DNA of 12,036 bases, taken from Alphaproteobacteria bacterium (lineage in GTDB: Bacteria; Pseudomonadota; Alphaproteobacteria; Sphingomonadales; Sphingomonadaceae). The notes beneath the pieces are model-generated. The model was not told the origin of the DNA. It saw only the letters and a list, made by a program, of their open reading frames with translations, and did no database searches. Shown here piece after piece: positions 1 to 7,090 of this stretch (its first letter is position 1; each line of letters begins with the position of its first letter). The stretch lies in the NCBI GenBank assembly GCA_018970965.1, contig JAGWVG010000022.1:1-12036 (forward strand). The letters run 5' to 3'. The position numbers were made by a program, and so were the translations under genes.

Positions 1-147
1 CGGCATTAAAGATAATGTCGGCATGGCGTGCGGGAACACGCAGATGCCCATACAGCCCACAGAAGCGGCGGCCTCCGCCAATGCGATAGGGGTGGCATCG
101 ACAATCGTCAGATGATCAAGCGCGAGCGGTCGATGCTGAAGGGGCAT
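1..147 (-). CDS. Sugar phosphate isomerase/epimerase-like TIM-barrel protein, N-terminal 49 codons (runs off left edge)
   Basis: The reading frame starts at an ATG at 147-145 and stays open to base 1, giving the first 49 residues. The N-terminus (LALDHLTIVDATPIALAEAA, then GCMGICVF) resembles the first beta strand, helix and second strand of xylose-isomerase-like TIM-barrel proteins (AP endonuclease 2 superfamily). These act on sugar phosphates or inositol derivatives in the cytoplasm. The active-site Glu/His ligands lie beyond the window, so substrate and activity cannot be judged. The start is 7 bp after the stop of the upstream DUF4010 gene on the same strand, and the GGTGG that could serve as ribosome site lies inside the end of that gene, so co-transcription is likely. 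The family call is from N-terminal resemblance only. Confidence 0.6.
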   Translation of the reverse strand, partial: MPLQHRPLALDHLTIVDATPIALAEAAASVGCMGICVFPHAMPTLSLMP

Positions 148-154
148 AGCGTTC

Positions 155-1399
155 TTAACCACCAATCAGCCCCGCGGCCCAAGCAGCGAGGATAATCAGC
201 GCCTGGGCGGGAACAACACGCACAGCAAAGCCGCGTGGCCCGGCTGTCAGGGCAAGAAAGATTTTTGCGGCCGCGCTTGAGGACCATGCAACCAACAATG
301 GCACCGCCGCCTCACCCGCAGATAATTTGCCCGCGGCCACTTGCGCGGCAAGCGCAATCGATGCTGCGTGAACGTCCATCACGCCGCCAATGGCCGCGGC
401 GAGCATGACGCCTGGCGCACCAAAATACGCCCGCAACGCGGACATGGCGATGAGAATGCCGCCCAAAGTGGCGGAAAAGACCAAAGCCAAGGCAACACCA
501 ACGCCGCGGTCCAAATCTGGCGCGGACGCGGGGGCTGTGCGCCACGCCGCCGCGGTCAGCGCGGCGCCCAAGAGCGCGGCTGTGCCGATGGCAGATAGAA
601 TTGGGAATAAGGCGACTGAAAAGCTTGCCGCATCGGTCATCGCAATCACCGCGCCCAGCTGAACAAAGGTTGCCACGGTCGACAAAACGGCCCCTGCGGC
701 AGCCGCGGGCACCATGGCGGGGGATCGGCGGCTCCACGCGCCCAGCGCCCCAATTGTTGCAGAGCTTGAGACAAAGCCAGATACCAGACCTAGCAAGGGG
801 ACGCCAAGTCGCGTCCCAAGCCAGCGTGTGACAAGCCGACCTGCCGCCCCAATGGCGAGAACCAAAATAGCGACCAGCCACATGCTGTGCGGGTTCAAGG
901 CATCAAAGGGGCCCATCGGACGATCAGGCAAAAGCGGCAGGATCACCAAGGTCGCTGCTGCAAGAATAAGCAAATCAGAAAGTTCGCCTTGTGTCATCCT
1001 ATCGCCCACCAGCCGGTGCAGCTGCTGGCGCACAGCAAGCAGCACTGTGACGACGACCGCCAATCCGCCCGCAAGCGTTGGCGCAGAGAGCGACTTCGCG
1101 CCCAAAAGCACCGCGATCATCAGCGCAATCTCTGTTGTAAGACCGGGATCATCATCGTCGCGGCTTCGCCAATAGCTGAGCGCCGTATAAAGGGCGACAC
1201 TGGCAAGCAGAACGGCGAGCAGGGGAATACCCCCCAATTGCATCGCAAGCGCCCCCGAAACAGACGCCATCGCAAAGGTCCGGATGCCTGCGGCCATGGG
1301 CGCGGTGCGGGTGGATTTGCGCCGCTCGCGCTCTGCCCCCATCATCAGCCCAATCCCAAGAGCGACGGATAGACTTTGGATGACCTCGATCATGGGCAT
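155..1399 (-). CDS. MgtC/SapB family membrane protein with C-terminal DUF4010 domain
   Basis: This 414-aa, very hydrophobic inner-membrane protein has about 12 predicted membrane segments. Residues 13-43 carry the MgtC-type signature: a glycine-rich helix ending in GAERERR, then AGIRTFA at 37-43. A cytoplasmic RSRDDDDP loop is at 78-85. From about residue 175 the DUF4010 region is recognisable, with GLVSGFVSSSAT at 204-214 and GVMDVHAAS at 339-347. MgtC proteins are linked to Mg2+ limitation and membrane ATPase control; the biochemical role of DUF4010 proteins is not established. The start at 1399 gives MPM; the second Met (1393) is an equally possible start, and neither has a strong Shine-Dalgarno. 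The gene is transcribed divergently from the metal-efflux operon and is followed at 7 bp by the isomerase-like gene. A role in metal or ion homeostasis together with the pump is inference from position. Confidence 0.85.
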   Translation of the reverse strand: MPMIEVIQSLSVALGIGLMMGAERERRKSTRTAPMAAGIRTFAMASVSGALAMQLGGIPLLAVLLASVALYTALSYWRSRDDDDPGLTTEIALMIAVLLGAKSLSAPTLAGGLAVVVTVLLAVRQQLHRLVGDRMTQGELSDLLILAAATLVILPLLPDRPMGPFDALNPHSMWLVAILVLAIGAAGRLVTRWLGTRLGVPLLGLVSGFVSSSATIGALGAWSRRSPAMVPAAAAGAVLSTVATFVQLGAVIAMTDAASFSVALFPILSAIGTAALLGAALTAAAWRTAPASAPDLDRGVGVALALVFSATLGGILIAMSALRAYFGAPGVMLAAAIGGVMDVHAASIALAAQVAAGKLSAGEAAVPLLVAWSSSAAAKIFLALTAGPRGFAVRVVPAQALIILAAWAAGLIGG

Positions 1400-1648
1400 A
1401 AATTTGCTCTAAGGACGCTATGTCAGACGGATCATTCCGCGGTTTTTGATTTGGCGCAATGCCCCGCGGAACACAAATGCCGATAAGACACAAGGCAATG
1501 GAATAGAATATACTGCAATTTGGGATAAGCTTTTCATCAAATTCTTCTTGATTGGTTCGCAAAATCTCTGTTGGGCAAACGGAAGAAGACATTCGGTTTT
1601 GTTTCAATCCATAATAGATCATCTGCGCGCCGCGGCGCTGGGGGCATC
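1400..1648. promoter_or_regulatory. Divergent intergenic control region between the DUF4010 gene and the efflux operon
   Basis: This 249-bp stretch separates the divergent starts at 1399 (minus) and 1649 (plus) and is more AT-rich than the flanking genes, notably 1495-1620. A weak plus-strand promoter candidate is AAGACA (1586-1591), an 18-bp spacer, then CATAAT (1610-1615), about 30 bp before the czcB start. No convincing minus-strand sigma-70 promoter was found. The ATG at 1571 in frame with czcB lies in this region but is considered non-coding. The promoter assignment is by eye and tentative. Confidence 0.4.
1435..1471. repeat. Inverted repeat TTCCGCGG-N21-CCGCGGAA
   Basis: Two perfect 8-bp arms (1435-1442 and 1464-1471) flank a 21-bp spacer, and each arm contains the self-complementary core CCGCGG. 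The repeat lies 36-72 bp upstream of the DUF4010 start. It could be a pair of sites for a dimeric regulator or a hairpin in the minus-strand 5' untranslated leader. The sequence match is exact; the function is inferred. Confidence 0.45.
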
Positions 1649-2752
1649 ATGAACCGTGATTTAGTAGTGAAAGCAGCTGCGGTCGCCGCTCTGCTTCTGG
1701 CCCTGATCTTGGCAGGCGTCATGCTCTTTTCATCACCCAAGCCGCAACCAGCACCTGCTGCGCCCGCAGGTCAATTAAGCGCATCCCAAATTGCGCGTAT
1801 GGGCATCAAAACGGCGCGGGCCACAGCGACCACATCCACAATTATTGGGGCGGTTTCGGGCCGGGTCATTTTGCCGCCCGACGCGCGTGTCGGCGTAACC
1901 ATTCCTTTTACGGGCACCGTGGCGCGCGTCTATGTGATGCCCGGCCAAGAGGTGCGCGCAGGCGATGCTTTGGCGCAGCTCAGCTCTGTAGACTCAATTA
2001 AAACCTCTGCCGCCCTCGCGCGCAGCCAAGCCCAATTGGTTGTGGCACAAGCCGAAGAACGCCGCACGGCTCTGTTGGTGCGCGAAGGCATTTTGGCAGG
2101 CGCCCGCGCTGAGGCGGCCCGCGCCCTGCGCCAGCAAGCGCAAACTGACGTTGAAGAAAATCGACGTATCCTTACCCAAACAGGCGCCAGCGGCACGGGA
2201 GACATTGTGCTTCGCGCTCCGATTTCAGGACGGGTGGCTGTGGTCAATGTCCAGACGGGCGGACCTGTTGATCCAATGAGCGCGCCGTTCATTGTCGAAA
2301 ACACACAAAGGTTGATGCTTGACCTGCAAATTCCTGAGCGAATGGTGTCTGCCGTCAAGCCGGGTCTTGGCGTCAGCATTCATCTGCCCGATGGCCGAGT
2401 TGCAACAGGCACATTGGTGACAATGGGGGCCTCGCTTGATCCCGCAACGCGTGCCATTACGGCACAGGCGCGGCTCGAGACGGCATCTGGTCTGGTGAGC
2501 GGTAAAACAGTAACCGCGCTGTTAAAAGGCACCGCCTCGGCGCCTGCCGTGCGCGTGCCAGCGGCGGCGGTGACGCGGCTTGATGGCAAAGACAGTGTAT
2601 TTGTGGCGACAGCCAAAGGCTTTGCTGTGCGGCGTGTGACCTTGGCCGGACTGGAGGCAGATACGGCCATCCTAACATCTGGCCTGACCGCCGGAGAGCC
2701 GGTTGCCATTAGTGGCATATCGGAACTCAAGGTCATTTTTGGCGGACATTGA
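1649..2752 (+). CDS. czcB-like: Periplasmic adaptor (membrane fusion) subunit of an HME-RND metal efflux pump, CzcB-like
   Basis: This 367-aa protein has an N-terminal membrane anchor (about residues 6-27) and a Pro/Ala linker. The two lipoyl halves (about 82-112, with VMPGQEVRAGDALAQL, and 184-215, with LRAPISGRVAVVNVQTGGPV) surround a helical hairpin at about 115-178. Beta-barrel and membrane-proximal domains follow (about 220-367). The pattern is that of HlyD/RND adaptors linking inner pump and outer channel. No His-rich metal-binding N-terminus like that of some CzcB proteins is present, and it is shorter than the C. metallidurans protein. I chose the ATG at 1649 because the protein then starts with MNRDLVVK and the anchor; the longer version from 1571 adds 26 residues unlike a leader. 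The only ribosome-site candidate is the G-run at 1640-1644. The pump gene begins one base after the stop codon, so translation is coupled. Confidence 0.88.
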   Translation: MNRDLVVKAAAVAALLLALILAGVMLFSSPKPQPAPAAPAGQLSASQIARMGIKTARATATTSTIIGAVSGRVILPPDARVGVTIPFTGTVARVYVMPGQEVRAGDALAQLSSVDSIKTSAALARSQAQLVVAQAEERRTALLVREGILAGARAEAARALRQQAQTDVEENRRILTQTGASGTGDIVLRAPISGRVAVVNVQTGGPVDPMSAPFIVENTQRLMLDLQIPERMVSAVKPGLGVSIHLPDGRVATGTLVTMGASLDPATRAITAQARLETASGLVSGKTVTALLKGTASAPAVRVPAAAVTRLDGKDSVFVATAKGFAVRRVTLAGLEADTAILTSGLTAGEPVAISGISELKVIFGGH

Positions 2753-2753
2753 T

Positions 2754-5700
2754 ATGCTGGCGCGCCTGATTGAAAAAGCACTGACATGGCGCCTGGCCGT
2801 TCTCGGTGCGGCACTGGCATTGGCGGGTTGGGGGATATGGTCTTTCCTGACACTGCCCATTGATGCCTTTCCAGACATCAGCTCAACACAGGTGAAGATC
2901 ATTCTAAAGGCGCCAGGCATGACGCCTGAAGAAATTGAAAGCCGGGTGATTACGCCAGTTGAAATGGAAATGCTGGGCATTCCCAAACAAGCCAATCTGC
3001 GGTCCATCGCCAAATATGCAATTGCCGATATCACCATCGATTTTAAAGATGGCACAGATATTTATTGGGCCCGCAGCCAGGTGGCAGAGCGCCTTGCCAA
3101 CGTCACCAATCAACTGCCCTCCAGCGTCTCTGGCGGCATGGCGCCCATCTCAACCCCCTTGTCTGACATGTACATGTTCACGCTGGAAGGGCCCCAATCT
3201 CTGGCTGAAAAGCGGCGGACATTGGATTGGATTATCCGCCCTGCGTTGCGCACCGTGCCTGGGGTTGCCGATGTCAATGCGCTTGGCGGCTTTGTTGAGA
3301 GCTTTGAGGTCCAGCCGGATATGACGGCACTGGCCGCGGCAGGGCTCACCATTGAAGATTTGCGAACAGCCATTGAGCGCAGCAATCGAAATGATGGCGC
3401 GGGCCGCCTCAAGACGGGCGAAGAATCTTTGATTGTTCGATCGGTCGGCGCGGTGAAATCGCTCGATGATTTAGCGGGCGTTGTTGTGCGCAGCCAAAAT
3501 GGCCGCATCGTCCGCGTGGGCGATGTGGCGGACGTCCGCCTCGGGCATCTGACCCGCTATGGCGCGGTCACCAAAAATGGCCGGGGTGAGGCCGTGCAAG
3601 CTTTGGTTATTGGCTTGCGGGGCGCGGATGCGTCCGCTGTTGTAAAAGGGGTGAAAGCCCGGCTCACAGAAATTGCCCCCAGCCTGCCCAAAGGCATGAC
3701 GATTGATGTATTTTACGATCGATCTGATCTTATTGGTCGCGCAGTTGGCACCGTCGAAAAGGCGCTGATTGAGGCGACCTTCTTGGTCGTTATTTTGCTG
3801 CTGCTGTTCCTCGGCAATGTCCGGGCGTCAATTATTGTTGCAACAGCCTTGCCCATGTCGGTGCTGCTCACCTTCATCTTCATGCACAATATGGGGCTGA
3901 CGGCCAATTTGATGAGTTTGGGCGGCCTCGCCATTGCCGTCGGCATTTTGGTGGATGGCGCCGTTGTGGTCGTTGAAAATGTGGTCGAACGGCTGTCTGA
4001 CCCCAAACACGCCAAGGCAAGCAAGCTCAACACTGTATTCATTGCCGCGCGCGAAGTGGCGGTGCCGGTTGCGGCAGGGCTGCTGATTATCGCTTTGGTG
4101 TTCCTGCCGCTGCTGACGCTGGAAGGCTTGGAGGGCAAGCTGTTCGCACCCGTTGCGCTCACCATCGTGCTGGCCCTGCTTGCCGCTTTGGTTCTGTCGC
4201 TGACGCTGGTGCCGGTGCTGTGTTACTTCATCCTACGCCAGCAAACGGGCCATCATGAGCCATGGCTGATGCAGAAAGTGGCCCCGCGTCACGCGCACCT
4301 GCTGCAATGGGCCTTTGCCAACCCGCGGCTTGTGGGGGCCATCGCTGGGGGATCTTTATTGGTCGCAGGGCTTGCTTATGGCGTGACGGGCAAAACATTT
4401 CTGCCCACCATGGATGAGGGATCAACGCTGGTCCAATTGGCAAAGCTGCCCAGCATCAGCATTGACCATAGCGTTGAGGGCGATTTGCGCGTGCAGCGCG
4501 CCATATTGGCCGAGGTTCCCGAAGTAACCGAAGTCATCGCCCGCGTCGGCAGTGATGAATTGGGCCTTGATCCAATGAGCCCCAACGAAACCGACAGCTT
4601 TTTGAAACTAAAGCCGCGCGAGGCGTGGCGCGTGCAAGATAAAGAATGGCTGGTAAACGAACTGCGCCGCGTGCTCCATAATTTCCCGGGTATTTCCCCA
4701 AGCTTTACGCAGCCCATTGAAATGCGCGTTTCAGAAATGCTGACGGGCGCGCGTGGCGATTTGGCAATCAAGATATTTGGACCAGATCTGGGTGAACTCT
4801 CTCGGCTCGCGGGGCAAATCCAGGGCCGATTAAAAGCCGTTGAAGGCACAAGCGAAGCGATCACCGTCGCCAACGCATCGGTGGATTATCTGCAAGTCGA
4901 TGTCGATCGCACCGCAGCCGGGAGCGCCGGCATGCCCGTTGATATGTTGCAAGATATGATGCGGGCCAATGTCGAAGGTGTGCCAGCAGGGGTGGTGACT
5001 GATGGCCTGCGCCGCGTGCCCATTCTCATCCGTGGTGCGGGACAAACCGCATCAGACCCGCAAGCCTTTGTTGATCAGGCCTATCTCAGCCCATCGGGGC
5101 AATTGGTGCGCGCGGGCGATGTGGCCAATGTGCGGCGCGTGGCCGGCCCCGTAAAATTAGAGCATGAAAATGGATCTCGCTTTGCATTGGTCCAAGCCTT
5201 TGTCTCTGGCCGAGACCTTGTGGGGTATGTGCAAGATGTGAAGGCCGATGTGGCGACGCATGTGGCGCTGCCCCCCGGCTATCGATTGGTATGGGGTGGG
5301 CAATTTGAAAATCAGCAACGCGCCGCCAGCCGGCTGATGATCGTGCTGCCTTTGTCGGTGCTGATGATCTTCATTGTGTTGTATGCAACTTTGGGTTCGC
5401 TGCGGGCCGCTCTGCTGATCCTAGTCAATATTCCTTTTGCGGCTGTGGGCGGCATGGTGGCGCTTGCGGTTTCGGGGGAATATCTGTCGGTCCCTGCCGC
5501 GGTCGGCTTTATCGCTCTGCTGGGCATTGCGGTTTTAAATGGGTTGGTCATGGTCAGCTATTTCCGGCAACTGCGCGAGACGGGCATGCCCTTGGAAGAG
5601 GCGGTGCGCCTGGGGGCGGCACGGCGCTTAAGGCCTGTGTTGATGACGGCGAGCATTGCCGCCTTCGGACTTGTCCCCTTGCTCTTCGCGACGGGCCCGG

Positions 5701-5864
5701 GTTCGGAAATTCAGCGCCCCTTGGCCATTGTTGTCACAGGTGGGCTGGTGACGGCGACATTGCTCACGCTGGTTCTCTTGCCCATTCTCTACGCCCGTTT
5801 TGGCGAAAGCGCCGACGAAAGGGCCCATGGCCCGCAGCCAGAGCTTCAAGGAGACGCCGCATGA
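2754..5864 (+). CDS. czcA-like: Inner-membrane heavy-metal efflux RND transporter, CzcA/CusA family
   Basis: This 1036-aa proton-driven antiporter is full length for HME-RND pumps. TM1 is at about 14-32, followed by PIDAFPDIS (35-43). A first large periplasmic loop precedes TM2-TM6 (about 340-500), and a second periplasmic loop contains MRVSEMLTGARGDLAIKIFGPDL. The TM7-TM12 block reaches almost to the C-terminus. The TM4 signature at 395-409 is AVGILVDGAVVVVEN: the proton-relay Asp401 and Glu408 are kept, but the first Asp of the classical CzcA DFG motif is Ala395. The metal substrate is therefore uncertain (Co/Zn/Cd, Cu/Ag or other). An upstream ATG at 2703 in this frame lies within czcB; the ATG at 2754, one base after the czcB TGA and with GGCGGA upstream, fits family N-termini. 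The stop overlaps the start of the channel gene. Confidence 0.93.
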   Translation: MLARLIEKALTWRLAVLGAALALAGWGIWSFLTLPIDAFPDISSTQVKIILKAPGMTPEEIESRVITPVEMEMLGIPKQANLRSIAKYAIADITIDFKDGTDIYWARSQVAERLANVTNQLPSSVSGGMAPISTPLSDMYMFTLEGPQSLAEKRRTLDWIIRPALRTVPGVADVNALGGFVESFEVQPDMTALAAAGLTIEDLRTAIERSNRNDGAGRLKTGEESLIVRSVGAVKSLDDLAGVVVRSQNGRIVRVGDVADVRLGHLTRYGAVTKNGRGEAVQALVIGLRGADASAVVKGVKARLTEIAPSLPKGMTIDVFYDRSDLIGRAVGTVEKALIEATFLVVILLLLFLGNVRASIIVATALPMSVLLTFIFMHNMGLTANLMSLGGLAIAVGILVDGAVVVVENVVERLSDPKHAKASKLNTVFIAAREVAVPVAAGLLIIALVFLPLLTLEGLEGKLFAPVALTIVLALLAALVLSLTLVPVLCYFILRQQTGHHEPWLMQKVAPRHAHLLQWAFANPRLVGAIAGGSLLVAGLAYGVTGKTFLPTMDEGSTLVQLAKLPSISIDHSVEGDLRVQRAILAEVPEVTEVIARVGSDELGLDPMSPNETDSFLKLKPREAWRVQDKEWLVNELRRVLHNFPGISPSFTQPIEMRVSEMLTGARGDLAIKIFGPDLGELSRLAGQIQGRLKAVEGTSEAITVANASVDYLQVDVDRTAAGSAGMPVDMLQDMMRANVEGVPAGVVTDGLRRVPILIRGAGQTASDPQAFVDQAYLSPSGQLVRAGDVANVRRVAGPVKLEHENGSRFALVQAFVSGRDLVGYVQDVKADVATHVALPPGYRLVWGGQFENQQRAASRLMIVLPLSVLMIFIVLYATLGSLRAALLILVNIPFAAVGGMVALAVSGEYLSVPAAVGFIALLGIAVLNGLVMVSYFRQLRETGMPLEEAVRLGAARRLRPVLMTASIAAFGLVPLLFATGPGSEIQRPLAIVVTGGLVTATLLTLVLLPILYARFGESADERAHGPQPELQGDAA
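5848..5853 (+). promoter_or_regulatory. Strong ribosome binding site for the channel gene inside the pump gene
   Basis: AAGGAG lies 7 bases before the ATG at 5861, within the last codons of the pump gene. It supports independent or coupled initiation of the third pump subunit at the ATGA overlap. Confidence 0.75.
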
Positions 5865-7090
5865 CACCAAATTGGCCGATCCTGATGGGTGCAGCGCTGC
5901 TGGCATCAACGTCCGCCACAGCGCAATCCCCCCTGCCGCCCGAGGCAGCCGTGCGCGAAGCGCTGGATCAACATCCACAGGTTCAGGCGGCTCTTGCCCG
6001 CGTGGCATCCGCCAAGGCACATGCCCGAGGTTTGCGGGCGGGTCCGCATGAGGTGACCGTAACGGGCAGCTATATTCGCCGGTCGATTGATCGCGATGGC
6101 AAATATGATGAATATGATGCCACAGTGATGAAGGGCATTCGCCTGCCCGCAAAGGTGCGGCTGGATGCAGAGGCGGGCGACCAAGGCGTTGTTGTTGCTG
6201 AAAATCTGGCAGAAGATGCGCGGCATCAAGCCGCCACGGCACTGAACGGCTTGTGGTGGGATTGGCTGGCCGCTGCCGCCGAGGCACAGGTAGATGCCGA
6301 AACTGTCCGCAACCATCAGGCGATGCTTACCGCGCTCAAACGGCGGCTTGCACTCAAAGATGTGGCTCCGCTGGAGGTAGATCAAACGGCCGCGGCTCTT
6401 GCGGATGCCGAAACCATCTTGGCGCAATCAAACGGCGCCGTCGCCTTGGCGCGTGCGCGGCTGGCAACGCTGTTTCCGGGCCTCGCTTTGCCTGTCAGCG
6501 CCCCAGCCCTTCCGCTGCCCGAAGTGGCGGCAGATCATCTGGGAGAAATGGCACAGCAAGTCATCGCGCGCAGCCATGATATTGCAGCAGCCAATGCCGA
6601 GGCCGCGCGCCTTGCCGCACTCGCCCAACGCGCAAAGGCAGATCGCATTGCCGACCCCAATATTGGCGTGCGCCTGTTTAGCGAGCGCAATGGCGCAGAG
6701 CGCGGCGCGGGTGTTGTTATGTCGGTTCCGCTTGGGATTGGCGCACGTCGGGCAGCCGCGGATCGCGCGGCGGCAGACGCAAAAGCGGCAACGGCAGAAC
6801 TGGCCGCCGTGCGCGCCTCAGTTGCAGAATTAGCAGCGACCAATTTGGCGGACCTGGAAGCCAAACGCAGCGCATGGCAATTTGCGCAGGCCGCAGCCGA
6901 CAGTCAGCAGGCAGCGCTGCTGCGTCTTAAGCGCGGTCAAGCCCTAGGCGCGATTGATTTGGCGGATGTGCTGCAGGCAGAAAGGCTGGCGCATGCCGCC
7001 GCGCGCGTGGAAGCAAGGGCGCGTGCCGATACGCATCGCGCCTGGACGAAGCTGCTGATTGATAGCCACAATCTTTGGATTGGTGATTAA
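5861..7090 (+). CDS. czcC-like: Outer-membrane channel of the HME-RND pump, TolC/CzcC-like
   Basis: This 409-aa protein begins with a signal peptide (hydrophobic core about 6-18, ATAQ near 19-22, predicted cleavage after Ala21). It continues with EAAVREALDQHPQVQAA, the usual start of outer-membrane efflux protein repeats. Two long Ala-rich coiled-coil hairpins (about 29-60 with 115-200, and 223-262 with 295-400) are separated by beta-strand segments such as GPHEVTVTGSYIRR and DPNIGVRLFSERNG. There is no lipobox cysteine, so the N-terminus is not expected to be acylated, unlike CusC-type channels. The start codon overlaps the pump stop as ATGA, with AAGGAG 7 bases upstream. It is the last gene of the operon and its stop overlaps the stop of the convergent gene, leaving no room for a terminator. 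Confidence 0.87.
   Translation: MTPNWPILMGAALLASTSATAQSPLPPEAAVREALDQHPQVQAALARVASAKAHARGLRAGPHEVTVTGSYIRRSIDRDGKYDEYDATVMKGIRLPAKVRLDAEAGDQGVVVAENLAEDARHQAATALNGLWWDWLAAAAEAQVDAETVRNHQAMLTALKRRLALKDVAPLEVDQTAAALADAETILAQSNGAVALARARLATLFPGLALPVSAPALPLPEVAADHLGEMAQQVIARSHDIAAANAEAARLAALAQRAKADRIADPNIGVRLFSERNGAERGAGVVMSVPLGIGARRAAADRAAADAKAATAELAAVRASVAELAATNLADLEAKRSAWQFAQAAADSQQAALLRLKRGQALGAIDLADVLQAERLAHAAARVEARARADTHRAWTKLLIDSHNLWIGD

Noticed and set aside
312..881. 189-codon minus-strand frame inside the DUF4010 gene
   Set aside because: Out-of-frame shadow rich in Arg, Cys, His and Gly; the overlapping DUF4010 frame has clear family motifs.
1571..1648. Longer N-terminus for the adaptor protein from the ATG at 1571
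   Set aside because: It adds 26 residues before a proper membrane anchor, overlaps the most promoter-like DNA, and is less consistent with the family than the start at 1649.
5628..6287. 219-codon minus-strand frame across the pump/channel junction
   Set aside because: Antisense to two well-supported genes; Pro/Arg/His-rich composition typical of high-GC shadow frames.
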